A stretch of DNA of 64,000 nucleotides from Tetrastigma voinierianum (GCA_016808115.1 JAEQBH010001380.1:62001-126000); one strand, 5' to 3'; shown: positions 21,081 through 33,544, numbered from the stretch's first letter. Numbers and translations: made by a program. The notes: generated from the letters alone by a model not told the origin.

Positions 21081-21513
21081 GACGTGTCCAAATCCGAGTG
21101 GACAAGTTGGGGAGGGGGGGTTTGATGGATATGGGTATGGTGGAGGTGGGAGTCTGGGGCCAGTCCATATGATTGACACGTGGCGAATTGGTGGAGAGGG
21201 GCACCCCACATTAGCTGTTCTTGGACAGACATTGATTTGTCCTTTGAAAGCGACAAAAACGCCTATCTGCTTTTTCCTTCGCCAGGGAGAAGGCGGAACC
21301 CCGGGACCCACATACCAATTATTTTTATTATGTTCACTTCCGCCAATGGCGTTATGCCACGTCGGAAAATGATCATGCCGGTGATGGTAGACTGTCGTTG
21401 TAGACTCGCAACGACTGTGATGGAGAGATAGGATCACCGACTCTCGTACGGATAAGGCCATGCTTGATAGAACCTCTATAGAATTGGTCCAAAAAACTCA
21501 AATTTATATAAAC
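21081..21513 (+). promoter_or_regulatory. Promoter-like cluster of ACGT motifs with CCAAT, I-box and TATA
   Basis: Three ACGT-core motifs lie within 290 bp: GACGTGTC (21081-21088), ACACGTGGC (21176-21184, a full G-box/ABRE) and TGCCACGTCGG (21355-21365). CGCCAATGG (21341-21349), GGATAAGG (21450-21457, I-box type) and TTATATAAAC (21504-21513, TATA-like) follow on the plus strand. This combination is typical of plant ABA-, stress- or light-responsive promoters bound by bZIP factors. The segment is also less AT-rich than its surroundings. No gene follows: a hAT element starts at 21688 and the sequence behind it has no exon that I can see. It could be a relic promoter, a promoter for a gene to the left on the other strand, or chance. 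The 146-codon minus frame 21021-21461 looks like a shadow of the compositional bias. Confidence 0.35.
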
Positions 21514-22599
21514 TTGAACTTTTTATTTATGGGATCGAAATATTTTAACATATTTTTTATAACTCTCATTCTAAAAATAATAAAAATCTAAATTTAATAG
21601 TAAAAAACTCAATTTTATATAAATTCAAACTTATTATAACTCTTCCCACCTATGTAATGTAAAATAGGATTAAGAAATAATCTCATTTAGGGATCTCCAA
21701 AAAGCCCGGAGTCTGAGGCCCGCTTTGGGCCCGGCCCGGCGATGGGGCTTTTCGGCTGCGGCCGGCCGGCGGGGCGCTCGTTAAAGGGCGGGCGGGTCGT
21801 GGAGCTCGGCCCGGGCCGAGCCGCTCGAATCGTGGGCTTGCAGGCCGCGGGCGTGGCCGTGAGAAGCGCTGAGGCCGCCCGGAGGCCCGTCTAAAAGCTG
21901 TCTATGGCGCAAAAGCACGCCTAAAAGCGGCCTGATGTAGGTTTTTATTTAAATTGTATTGAAGTTAAATAAAAAAGTAGGCTTAAATAATTGAAATAAA
22001 AAATACGTCATTTTAAATTTTGTGTCGAATATAATTACGTTTGGAAATGTATGAAAAGTTTGTCGGCCTCTGAAATAAGTGCGTCGGCGGTAGGTTGTAG
22101 CTTGCTATTTGTGTCATTTGTCTTTTAATTGTAAGAAAATAAAAATCTGATATCATTCCGATAAAATATTTTAATCATTTATTTTACATTGATGGGAAGC
22201 TATCTTTGAATCCATTATGTCTTGATATTTTAAGTTACGTATCGGTAGGCTAGTACGAACACCGAACGTGATCGTACGATAATGACCCGATGTGAGTTGG
22301 ATAATATCATAATCTGTATTTTGTAAAAATATTTGTTGAAGTATCGAAATTTGAAAGATCTGCGTAGAAGATCCATGATGTGCCAATGTCATGTCGTTTA
22401 ATAAATGACGTCACGTCGATATTATTATTAGATAATTGCATTTCGTATAATTATCTTCTTTTACATATTTTGTAATATTTTGTAAAAGCTTATAAGTAGA
22501 ATTAATCTAGTTGGTATGTCTAGCTTTATATTTTTCTTTATCGTATTTACAATTTTGCAACGATCGAAAATAATTCATGTTTTGTAGGAGCAAATTAAT

Positions 22600-22830
22600 A
22601 TTATATGCAATGTCTACAATTTTTACAATGTCTTCAATTCTTGTCCCATTGTTTTAATCCATCTTTTCACAATCGAATTTAAAATAATGTGACAAATACG
22701 TGAAATAATTTTGCGTGATGTCTTTTATTTGCGAAAATCTTAATCTTTGTATTCTTTACATCATTATTGAAGCGTTATCCCAATGTTATTGTAAATATTT
22801 TTATCGCGAATACTAAATCTATAATTTCAT
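22600..22830 (-). pseudogene. hAT transposase fragment
   Basis: On the minus strand, joined frames read FAIKIFTITL, DNAS, then AKLFHV and KDGL. These match the central hAT transposase block in which KxFxITLDNASNND is followed by LFHVRCxAHILNLIVxDGL. The Asp of the DNAS motif is one of the catalytic residues of the RNase H-like fold. Stops and frameshifts separate the pieces. I could not recognise the C-terminal dimerisation domain or the BED zinc finger elsewhere in the element. The enzyme would cut and paste the transposon in the nucleus. Confidence 0.65.
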
Positions 22831-23989
22831 CATTTATTAAAGTTGCTATATTTTTTACCATTATGTGGAGTATTTATTGTTTTAAATGAAATTATTAACT
22901 TATTTAACATTAAATTCCTTTATATATAATGAAGCGATGTCACATTAAAAGCTTTACATCGTTAAAGATGTCGAATATCGAATGTTAAACAAATTTTTCC
23001 TTCAAAATTTGCAAAATATTGTTTTAATTTTCTCGTTACGTTTGAAATTTTTTAAGTAATATCTGCTTAACGGTATTTAGGACCAACCTTTGAATTGAGG
23101 ATTAATCCCGATGTTTGAATGGTTTTGAATAATTATTAGTTTAAATCGTATTAAAAGGTTGTTAATTTCTTATTATGTAGTGTCATTCATGCCAACCAAG
23201 CGGTTCATCGTAGAAAATGTGTTTAAATTTCCACATTCATCTTTACTAATTGCATATAATTTTAATATCTACATTATCTTGGTTTACATTGTTCATTTGT
23301 GTCTTTTTAAATGACTTGTGCTTTCGGGTGATCATGCATTAAGAAAACTGTAATTTTACATTTGCTTTTATTTAACTTTTTATTATTTTTCTAAAGTATT
23401 TCTATTCTATAAAAATTCCGTATATTGAACTAAGTTTTCTTAATGATGTGATAATTTGAAGAAGATCTTGCGTCTGTATCCATATTAAAATTATTAATAA
23501 AATATTATCTTAAAAAATATTTTATAAACACACATTTAAACACCGTTCATACTAACACACTCGAACCTAGGATATCTCTCATGCTTTTACACACTTGCAT
23601 TTTGTTGCAGCAACCATTCTTATTGAAATGAGTGTCACCGATGAAAATAAATACTATCATTAATTATAAATATAATAATAGTTTTTAAGCTTTCAAAAAA
23701 TAATAGTTTTATATACTTTTATAAGAAAATATTTTTGTTGTAAAGAAATATGAACATACTATTATTTTGATTACTTTATTTTAAAATATTTATATATTGG
23801 CAAAATTAATATTTTAAAATGACTTTTCTTTATTTTAAAATTACTTTACAATTTGTAGAAAAAAATATTTCATATTATTGAAACCGCTTGTCAAAAATTT
23901 TAAAATATTAAAACCCTCTTCTAGTTAATTTTTACATATTTGTATAATATTTTTATTTTTAGAATATATGTTTTTATTTAAATTAAGAG

Positions 23990-24350
23990 GATGGGAGGGT
24001 AATAACCGTTGGGAAGGGAGGGGCGGGGGAAGGGGTGCGGGGGGCGGGCGGGCGGGGGGCCAGACGGGGGCCGGCGGGCCGCCCTTTGGGCCCCGCGTCG
24101 GACCCCCCGCCCTCTGGACCGTCGGACCTTCCTCCCCTGGGCCGTCAGGCGTCGTTGGGCCCCGGGTCAGGCCAGTCGTCCACTGGGCCAGTCTGGCGTG
24201 TCTGGAGCCGTCAATTGTGATCTCTTGTGGAATTTGGTCGCGAGCAAAAAAATTAGAGGTCGGCAGGCTCGGCTGTTGGTAATCAACGGGCTTATAGGCT
24301 AGGCCGGCAGGGCAGCGGGCTAACAGCGGCCGGCGGCCGTTTCGGCCGTT
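23990..24350. repeat. GC-rich subterminal region of the hAT element
   Basis: G-runs and GGCC-rich sequence occupy about 350 bp at the right end, mirrored at the left end by 21700-21930. Long overlapping frames on both strands (for example 24009-24302 plus and 23925-24401 minus) come from the lack of A and T, not from genes. Subterminal motif arrays in hAT elements bind transposase. Confidence 0.6.
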
Positions 24351-24368
24351 GGAGATCCTAATCTCATT

Positions 24369-24829
24369 CCACATTTTATGGAATAAAACAAGATATATCA
24401 TCTACTTTATATTCTATTTTTACCAAAATATGGGATAAGAATCATAAGATAAATTCTATGTACCGTCTATTTCCTTTCCTAATATTCTTTATTTCTCAAA
24501 ATAATAATCAATTTATTCTATATATAATATATTTATTGTCTACATTATTTTTTATTTTCTTATATTATTTATTTGCAAAATTAAAATGTATTTATTCATT
24601 TTTTTGAAATAAAAAATAATTTTATTGATTCAAACTAGTAATATATTAATAGAAACATATAACAAAAATCGCTAAAAAATATAAAGGATGAAACATATAG
24701 GTTAATAGTATAATGAATGACTCAAAACTTATACATTTGATAGTTAACCTTATACATTTGATAGTACTATTATGACTAGAATACCTATAACTTTAGTTTT
24801 GTAGCATATTGACGACCATTGATTTGATT
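24369..24829. other. AT-rich spacer, no gene seen
   Basis: No ORF or motif that I can support. TTATACATTTGATAGT occurs twice in a row near 24730-24765. Confidence 0.5.
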
Positions 24830-25780
24830 TTTTGTTACTGATCACGATGAGAATCAAAACACAATGGATTTGCTTTAAATGCCAATTGAGCCAATCATAA
24901 GAGTAAGGGCCGAAAAAACTTCAAGAGTGAGGCATTGGACCAGAATGTCCAAGCGCGAATGAAAGTCGCTTGAATGCCAATTGGGCCAATCACAAGAGCA
25001 AAGATCAAAAAGCTTCAAAAGACATTAACCGGGCTTGTGAAGAAGTTTATTTGGGCCAACCCAGCCTTTAAAGAATAGCCCAAGTCAAATAAAGTCTTTG
25101 AAGGAATTTGAGCAAACAAGGAAGTTCACAAGTCCATAAATATTATCATGACTATTGATGGAAATAATCCACTTGTTTTTGGCAATTAAAAGGACTAAAA
25201 AATCAAGAAAATTTGTGCTCTATATTGTTTCATGATTCGTATGCAAATCGAACGTATTTTGAAAGTTTTAGCATTCTGGTTGCGTGATTAGACTTGCCAA
25301 TTCTTGTGCAAGTTATTAGTTGTCCAATTAGTTTCTTACGGTCAAAATATCAAGGTTAGGTGTCCAATAAGGAAATAATAAATCATCTTCTTGTTGATAT
25401 TTTTTTAGAAATATTTTCTTTTAATATTTGATTTTGAAAGCTTAGGGCCTATATATATACCTCCTTCTTGTAGTCTTAGAGAGACATTGATGAATAAATA
25501 TTCTTTTGTGAGGTTTTCTTCACTTTTTCGTTCTTATGAAAACTTTCGAGCATATCAAGGTTAATTCCTTATAGTGTTCAAACTTACGACTCTTGGTTCT
25601 TCTATAATCAAGGGGATGAGGTTACTTTCCATTGTTCTTATGGCTTTTGGTTTCATAACCAAGGGGACAAAGACGTAACATCTTAGTTTACGACTCTTGA
25701 TTCAATATAGTCAAGGGGACAAGACTATTGTTCTAGATCGTGTTTGAAGATCATTAGAGTAATCCGCAAAAATTGGTGGA
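24830..25780 (+). mobile_element. Probable LTR of an unidentified retrotransposon
   Basis: It begins near TGTTACTGAT (24833) and has a TATA box CCTATATATATACC (25448-25461) followed by a transcribed-looking region. Two repeats of about 94 bp carry TGCCAATTG(A/G)GCCAATCA (24881 and 24975). ATCAAGGGGATGAGG-like motifs recur three times (near 25608, 25660, 25718). This structure is typical of a plant LTR. I find no partner LTR in the window, so it may be a solo LTR or a fragment, and I cannot fix the 3' border. Confidence 0.45.
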
Positions 25781-26150
25781 TCTCGAAGCAACAAGCAGCG
25801 AGGTTTGCATCAGATTAGATATCGCTACCGTTTGAATCATTTCGCCCAGCGAGCGTCGTATGGCAGCAATGATAAACAAGCGTTGAACCACGGTGGCGAT
25901 AAACAAGCGTCCTTGGCAAGGCGATATGACCACAAACGTAGTACGAGGCAAAGCCATGTATTTGCACGAAACTGACGACTTCCTCACAAAAAAACAAATA
26001 AAAACCTAGATATGTGTAGAATAACCACTTTATTGAGGAAGAAAATGATGGAAAGAGGTGTAGAGGGGTGATTTCAAGCTAAGAATGACAAAAAATCACC
26101 CCTCCTTGTTTAAGGAAAAGACGCTAACAGAGAAAAGTTGAGACAAATAC
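25781..26150. other. Short spacer before the Tekay element
   Basis: GCGATAAACAAGCGT-like sequence is repeated near 25870 and 25897. A hairpin-capable pair, GGGGTGATTT and AAATCACCCC, lies at 26066-26102. The 5 bp before the next LTR are AATAC. No gene is seen. Confidence 0.5.
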
Positions 26151-28448
26151 TGTAAAACCTGGAAAAAAAATCAATTTTTTTGAAAAAGGGTAAAACGATA
26201 ATTTATGTTGAAAACCAGAAATTTTACAGATTCGGACTGACGAAAAGAACTGCCAGATTGAATTTGTCTCGCGGAAATCTGTTGCTACGAATTTCATCGG
26301 ATGCAGGCGGTCGAATTTCACGTTTTTCGAGACATTGGGTGTCGGGTGACATATGACATGATCCTATAGATGCCACATGGCACCTTAGGGGAGTGACACA
26401 TGATATGACATGTGGTGCACTTGTGTGAATGACTCACATTGAGCCAAGTGTCAAGTGGAGGAAATAATGGAAAAGATAAAACAAGAAAAAAAAAAGAAAA
26501 GAAAAAAAAAAAAGAGGATGAGATCAAATTCGGTGGATAAGTAGAGAAAAGGAAAAAAAGAAAACAAAGAAACAAAAAGAAAAGGGAGAGAGAGAAGAAA
26601 AAAGGGGGTTTTGCTTCTCTTTAAGATTTACAGAAATCGAGCCATCAGTTTTTGTCGGAGCGAGAAGAAAAGTTGATCCATCCTTATTTACGCACAGGGT
26701 CGCAAAATCTTGGGTTCGTCAAACTCCACGAGGTAGAGAATTTTCTTACTTGGAATATTTCTAGCCTAAAGGCCATTTAATGACTTGGGATTTTCTTTGA
26801 GGTCGTGAGAGACCGTAAATTTAAGTCCCACAATCTTGAGACTAAGTTTAGGAATTTTTAGCAATTTTTAGGATTGTTTTCGGACAGTCCGGGCTGAATT
26901 TCGGGGGTTGTTTTGGACGTCGGGCTAAATTCCCACCGGGAGGCTTTGTTTTACGACGATGCAGGCCCGAATTTTGGGGTATTTTTTGACGGTTTTGGGC
27001 TGAATTTTTGGGATTTGATTTTGAATAGTCGAGTAGGATTTTGAGTTTGTTTCGGGCGGAGTCGAACTATGTTGAGGTTTGGTATTGATCCCGAGATTGA
27101 TGTCTTCATCATACTAATTAGTTGATGAATGGAATAAAAAAAAAAAAAAGGTTCATGGCTGTGAAGGGACCAAGAGGTGCCCTGTTTTATATGGGTCCGA
27201 GATTTGGACCATTTTGTGTGTATTGTTGGAAAAATAAATAATATGCGGTTGTGTGTAAAAATCATGTTAATATGTGTTTGTGTGATGTATTAACATAGAG
27301 TGGCAAATGAATCATTATATATACGAAATATAATTATCCGGAATTTATAAATGTTGCATGTTGTATGACATAACATGAAATGACATGTTTGCATTTCATA
27401 TGCAAGGTCACATTGCATCGAGTCGGGTGTGGGTGCATGGTATTGGTTATTCATCATTCTTGGTGAATATGTAGTGAGCTCGGAAATTGGGACAACGTCC
27501 AAAATTAAGACTAACGGGTGCATAAAAATAATAATAATAAATTTCGTGTGTTTGGGTGAAGCAAGATGAGGTAGATCCCCCCCCAAGGTGAAAGACCAAA
27601 ATTATATTCTTGGTCAGACATATGTATCAAGCGATGAAAGTTCGCGAAAGTGTCGGAAGGCGTGCGAAGCCTACGGTGAGACCCCGAAAATTTGCAACTC
27701 AAACAAATACACGGGATTTGGTAAAATTGAATAAACATTGGAGGGTTGTTCAATGGGTTGAGTCATTGGGTGAAACACCAATGACTGGTTTTCACACTTG
27801 GCATCTGCATGTGTGAGGGAGTCGGTCCGGACTTGAGTTTATGGGTATGAGGAGTCTCATCTCATACGTGACACGTAATATTCCATATAGAATTGCATTA
27901 TTTATATGGAATGTGATTTGGCGTTTTCATGGTTGCCATTGCATGTGCATTTTAGGTGGGGAGTAGCCCTTGTAGGAGAATTTTCTACTGGGCATTGCTC
28001 ACCCTGTCGTGGGACTCCCTTTCAGGTACAGGGAGACGACGCTCCGACGAGGTCGTGATTATGAAGGAGGCCGATGTGTGACCTTGATATTTCCTTTGTA
28101 AAAAGTCCTCTTACAGACTGTAATTAAGTGTTTTATTTTCATATTTTAGATTTAAATGTGAATGAATGGGTCCCGGTAAAGGGATGTATGTTGGGGGATA
28201 TGGACAGATGGACCATGTGTGGTTAATATTACTTCTATTGAGACCTTGGATGGGTTATGATTATACTGTTATATAGGTTGTATGTTGGATAGAGCTCCCC
28301 GAATAAAGCAGGCTCTGCCCGATTTTTTGTGAAACTATGGATCCCGATAAATGGGACACAACAGTGTGATATCGGGTCACCCGAAATCCACAGGAATTCC
28401 GCGGGTTAACAGGTTGTCAACGGGACCCCTGGAAATTGGGGCGTCACA
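26151..28448 (+). mobile_element. 5' LTR of the Tekay element
   Basis: TGTAAAACCT to GGGCGTCACA, 2298 bp. The long LTR is normal for the Tekay/Del clade. It matches 38994-41138 along its length, for example TGGGTGAAGCAAGATG (near 27556 and 40367), TTCGTGTGTTTGGG-like sequence, and the GAGCTCCCCGAATAAAG segment (28292 and 41091). ORFs inside (26318-26575, 27290-27586 and others) are not shared as coding sequence. Confidence 0.88.
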
Positions 28449-28450
28449 GC

Positions 28451-28468
28451 TTGGTATTAGAGCCTAGG
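28451..28468 (+). promoter_or_regulatory. Primer-binding site, initiator-Met type
   Basis: TTGGTATTAGAGCCTAGG follows the LTR end CGTCACA after two bases. The canonical plant gypsy/copia PBS is TGGTATCAGAGC, complementary to the 3' end of initiator tRNA-Met, and only one base differs. Confidence 0.85.
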
Positions 28469-28837
28469 TAAACGATTCTTTAGGAAGTTTGAATGTGTGT
28501 ATCCACAAGTATGGTCCTGATACTAGCTCATCTCAGCTAGGTATCAAGAGTCTAGGTACACGAGTATTAAGGGCTGATGGGCATGGGTCTCGATCATGCA
28601 TTGTTGTGTGTTACGTGTTTTGTGCTTAACATGTTGTGTGATTTGTGTGAATAATATATATGGTAGATTGTATATGGAACACTAGGGCTAGAAAACATAA
28701 CCTTAGGGGTTCGGAAAGCAAAATGAACAGGATAGTTTGGGAACTAATTTGTATTAGTGGTTGGCATTATACCAGTAGCCCAGGAAAAGGGATGAGCGGT
28801 GTAGTTCATGATGTTAAAGATCTATTAGTGGTTGGCA
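28469..28837 (+). mobile_element. Untranslated leader of the Tekay element (left part)
   Basis: It lies between the PBS and the foreign insertion. No gag domain is readable. It contains the partial repeat GGTATCAAGAGTCTAGGTAC (28540-28559), echoing the PBS region. Confidence 0.55.
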
Positions 28838-30458
28838 TGTGGCGACCCTGACCGTCCAGGCCCGGTTGGCGGATCTACTTAGAAACCACAGGGACGCCCA
28901 GTAGAAAGCTATCAAATCCATTTATCAAATACAATTCATTAATATAAACATTTTCATTCTCAAATCTTTGCGGAAGCGATTTCATTTAGAAGCGAAGCCA
29001 TAAACATTTATAATTTCAATGCAATTCCTTTACAAAATATGCATTTAACCAAAAATGGCATTTATGCCGTTTACAACATAATATCCAAAATCGTAATTGG
29101 ATATAAGTACAAAAATAATTTCGGAGTTGAACTCCTTTTGTTTACAAAACAATGTCATGTTCAAAATGGTGAGGATGTGTAACACCCTTTCTCCGATCCG
29201 ACGGAATTAGTTGGGTCAGGAGGCCAAATCGGGATAAACGATACCACTAAAGCGTAGCGCCCCAACTTCGGCATAGGATGTCAAGTGAGGTCACTCTTTT
29301 TATCATACTTATAACCTTTACACTTGCATATTCACTTATAATGTTAAACAATTAACTTGTATTACACGATGCATGCGTGGATTACAAAATATATATACAA
29401 GCTCAATATGGAAATGTTCAACATTTACAATATTTACATTAGTTTACAAAATTTCATATACAAAATAGACCTAAAGGTCTTCCCGGTGGGCACCCTATTG
29501 ATGTGTGGCCTTTGTGTGATGTGGATTATCACATCCTCTTTGGTTTCCTCTTACGTACTACGGATTGAACACCCGTGCTAAGCTTTACGCTTAGTGGGAA
29601 TATGACTTCTATTAAGAGTCACCACAATTCTTTTATACACATGCATATGACACATATAACATTTCCGATTCTTATTATTTCTCATATATATATACATTTC
29701 ATAACCAGTTTCTTTTCTTATCATCTTCCAGATACTTTTCATGTAATCTTGTACTTTTACTTCTTGTTCTTGTAACTGTATACTATCATCACATAGCAGT
29801 GCTATGCTTCCCATATTCTCTTCGTTCCTTTATATACACCTCATTTCTTTTATGTTTCATGTGCATAAACCTTAGGAGTGGATCTGGGGGAATACTATAA
29901 TCCATGAGGACCCAGAAGGTGCTATATCAACATGTAAACGATGATCCATGAGGAGCGTAGTATTTGTAATATATTATGCCGAAGAGTATCATCAGCGTCG
30001 AGACGGTGACCTGTCCATGAGGGCCGGGCCCATGGTGATCTTCGGGGCCACCTGGTCAAAAGCGGGATCTATGTCGTGTTGACCCACCGCGGGGTCCCGA
30101 TTTCGAATATAAGCGATATGCTGCGGACTTATTCTTCTAATGGCGTCTGTCCCATCCTCTCTTGGGGTTACAGCGAGCCAATCAAATATGTATTTTATGC
30201 TCGTATATATCTCATATTCTGAATAATTATTGTCGTTCGGTAGTGTAAGCCAGGATATATATACAATCGATTATTCATATCTTTTCATTTTTTCATACTT
30301 CGTATATGCATAAATAATTATGCTTATACTGTGTACTTATGAGCTATTTACAATTCTGTAGTGTTCTCAATACAAATAACTATGGTTACCTGTACTGCCT
30401 ACTGTTTTCCATGTTTTCTGGAACTAATATGAGTTCCAATCTTATTAATTTGTATTGA

Positions 30459-30985
30459 TGAATTCTTGACTCAACTCAGGCTTTCCATAGAGTCCAAGAA
30501 CGCAAATCGGAGTTCGGCAGAGAGGAGATATGACCTTCGAGTTGGAGGTCGTGCGCGATCTGTCTTGACGAAGCCTGACCTGAATTGACGAGCTGCACTG
30601 AAGTGACGAGCTCATTTTAACACTTTGGTCTGACATCTAATATTCTCCTCAGGCATATGGATGGATTCTTGACTCAATGGGCTTTCCATAGAGTCCAAGA
30701 ACACCCAAATCGGAGTTCAGACGAAGGAGATATGACCTTCCGAAGTTGGAGGTCATGAGCAGTCAGTCTTGACGAGCTGACCTGAACTGACGAGCTGCAC
30801 TGAAGTGATGAGCTCATTTTAACACTTTGTTCTGTCATCTAATATTCTCCTCAGGTATATGGATGGATTCTTGACTCAATGGGCTTTCCATAGAGTCGAG
30901 AACACCGTCGGAGTTCGAGACGAAGGAGATGCGACCAGCCGAGAAGTTGGAGGTCATGCGCGGCCCGATCTTGACGAGGCGGCCC
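30459..30985. repeat. About 202-bp tandem repeat, 2.6 copies
   Basis: ATTCTTGACTCAA starts units at 30462, 30665 and 30867. The shared body includes GGCTTTCCATAGAGTC, GGAGTTC, GTTGGAGGTCATG-like text and GACGAGCTGCACTGAAGTGA. The last copy runs into the short minisatellite that follows. Confidence 0.9.
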
Positions 30986-31320
30986 TTTGTTGGGGCGATC
31001 CTTTGTTCAACGACGGCCCTATTGGGCGACCCCTTGTCCACGTTATGCAGCGGCTTGTTTTGACGACCTCGTCCAGCTGTTGGAGCGACCCACTTTGTTC
31101 GCGGCGACCCTTGTTTGGCGACCCTCGTTTGGCGGTGGGCGACCCTTTGTTCGCGCGACCCCTTGTTTGGCGACCCCTCGTTTGGCGTTGGGCGACCACT
31201 TGTTCATTGGCGACCCCTTGTTTAGCGACCCCTCGTCCGCTGTTCCTTGGCGACCCCTTGTTTGACGGCCCTCGTCCCACTTTGTTGGCGACCTCTTGTT
31301 CCGCGACGACCCGCTTGTTT
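30985..31320. repeat. GGCGACCCCTTGTTT minisatellite
   Basis: About 20 degenerate units of 13-16 bp, best preserved near 31155-31170, 31218-31233 and 31247-31262. The pattern leaves long open frames on both strands (30859-31347 plus, 30954-31369 minus), which explains those ORFs without any gene. Confidence 0.9.
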
Positions 31321-31427
31321 TACAGTCTTGTTTGTAGTCTTGTTTGACAATCTTGTTGTGACCCCTCACCCATTTATTTGTTAATTAAAGACCATAACTT
31401 GGTCTACAGGAGTCCAGTAAGTAAAAA

Positions 31428-31700
31428 AGCCTAACATCAAGTTCATTGATGTGGCTACAATTTCTAAAAGGACTTACTGCCAAATTCTCTTTATTTCTGG
31501 TTCAAAAACTCATTCTAAGGTCCGGGTAGTTGACGAATTGGCAGAAGCCGGCCCTACCAGATTCAGCTGTTGACCTAAGTAAAGGGCTATAGCAGTGCAG
31601 GGTGAATCAGGTAATTCAAAGCCTAACATCAAGTTCATTGATGTGGCTACAATTACCTAGAAGGACTCACTTCGGAATTCCTGTATTTCTGACCCAACAA
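31428..31700. repeat. Direct repeat of about 190 bp
   Basis: AGCCTAACATCAAGTTCATT with GATGTGGCTACAATT occurs at about 31429 and 31620. A weaker match (GGACT(T/C)ACT, AATTC, TTTCTG) continues for about 60 bp more. Confidence 0.8.
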
Positions 31701-32694
31701 TCCTTTCTAAGATCAGGATACTGCATAAAATTTCTGGGTTCAACTTTGCTCAGGCCTTCTCAAACCCATGTTAGGAGCCTTAAAGCTCTTCTTAACTCAA
31801 CCCTACAAGAAGGGTTTAGGAGTTCTAAACCCAAAGCCATACACAAGATAGAGGGTTCTTAACCATGTATCCTAAACTTTATAGTGAAACCTTAGACTTC
31901 CATACTCCCATAGTTTACATACACTTATTCATGGTGCCATACTTTTTCTATACCAAATCATAATTAGCCACAAATCACCATATTTCCATACTTTTCGATA
32001 CAAAATCATAGTTCATTCCACCAGACATGTATCCGTGCCCATACTCAAATTCCTTCAATACTCAATTTAGTGATTCATTACATAAATCTTCTTAACTCTT
32101 CTTCTTCTTCTCTCTTCTGTATCTAGTATTTCTTTCTCGGCACTATAAAAAGTAAAAATAAGATATTTCTTTTAGTCTTTATCATATTGATCTTATCCCA
32201 TTTTATTTTACTTTGGTCCTCCAACTCTTATAATATTTGCAAATCAATTTATAATATTTTTACAATAGCCTCCAAATCTTCTTTATTATTTGTAATTTAA
32301 CTTAGCCATATTCTATTTTTGTTTTTTATCTTTATTTTATTCGAATAAATATACTTTTCGTTTATTATACCCAAAACATGTTATAAGACTGTTGGGGTAT
32401 AATTTGGAGATGTGGGGACATATATGAACATAAGTGAATGGCACGGATCGGCTGCAGGAAGCCATAGGCGGCTTAGGTCCGACTTGCGACCATCTATTAA
32501 TCGGTACCTGCGCATTGATTAAAACAATACTCTAAGCATTTTCATGCTTAGTGGTTCTATATAGTTCTCTATTCCATTTCAGTTCAGTACAAATCATGCA
32601 TTTATCAAAATAATGCCTTTATACAATGTCTATGTATAATGAAAAAGATACTTATACAAATACACTTTTTGAATCATTTTTCGCGTTTTGGTTT

Positions 32695-32998
32695 GTGATT
32701 TCATATATGGCTATAGAGTCAACATTCCGCAGCGGTCGATTAGTGAATCCTGTCCTTTGTCATTAGTAGTAATGTGATGCGCGTGTACGCAAATCTCATA
32801 TATGAGTATAGAAGTCAGCCCGATCGCGTGATTAGGTTGGTGAATCGCATTACGTTTTGTCATTCGGTAGCAATGTGATTTCATTCAATATTGCAATCTC
32901 GCATATGGTATAGAAGTTGGCGTTACGACAGTTCGGTTAATTGGTCACCCCATCGCATTTATCATTACGATGGCGATGTGATCGCGTGTTGAACAAAT
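32695..32998. repeat. Three tandem units of about 100 bp
   Basis: Each unit holds CATATATGGCTATAGA-type, then GTGAATC or GTCACCC, TTGTCATT(A/C)G and GTAATGTGAT-type text. Units start near 32700, 32795 and 32898. They have diverged moderately. Confidence 0.75.
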
Positions 32999-33544
32999 AC
33001 GATTACCTTCATGACAAATTCAATTGGTGAATCCTGTCATGTTGGTCACTCAATAATACATTTCAAATCGATTTACTTTCATGCAGTAAATTCACTTATA
33101 GTTCAAATACAAGCACACATGTAGATATTTGACAAACATTTCGAATACTAATAATTCAAATCGATGTATATATATATATTTCGCAATTAGAACTTGAAAT
33201 GGGAATTGAGTCATAAAGAACAACAAATAGGACAGAGAACAGAGAACATAACAAACAGAGAACAAACCAATTTATCGATCCTTTGTCTCTTTAGATTCCA
33301 ATCCTAGGTCGGTTGTCGTCTTCATCCGTACCTAGTCAATTACAATATCTCCACTCTTAGTGGTTAAACAAATAATCATACTAAATGAATATCGTCGAGG
33401 CGGCGAGCTACGGTACATTTTTCACTTGATTTTATTCTTATTTGAACCCCCATTAATCATTAGTTAGGGTCCCTAAACAATCGGTGTACGAATACGGGAC
33501 TTAACGGTGCAAAAATATGCAAAAATAGGGTTGCAGGAAGCAGT

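Larger units (their letters stand above)
21688..24360 (-). mobile_element. hAT-superfamily DNA transposon remnant
   Basis: The left end is TAGGGATCTCC and the right end is the reverse complement of TAGGATCTCC. The flanks are ATCTCATT (21680-21687) and ATCTCATT (24361-24368), a perfect 8-bp target duplication, the hallmark of hAT insertion. Both subterminal regions (21700-21930 and 24000-24350) are very GC-rich with GGGCCCGGCCCGGC-type runs, as in many plant hAT elements, while the centre is AT-rich. Transposase remnants read on the minus strand. It is 2673 bp and non-autonomous today. Confidence 0.88.

Noticed and set aside
21021..21461. 146-codon minus-strand ORF
   Set aside because: Proline-, glycine- and histidine-rich text without a domain. 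It overlaps the motif-rich promoter-like region and looks compositional.
24009..24302. Long overlapping GC-rich ORFs on both strands
   Set aside because: They lie in the subterminal GC-rich part of the hAT element, where stop codons are rare by composition. No domain is present.
30859..31369. ORFs of 162 and 108 codons on both strands
   Set aside because: They are read-through of the GGCGACCCCTTGTTT minisatellite. The repetitive protein is an artefact.
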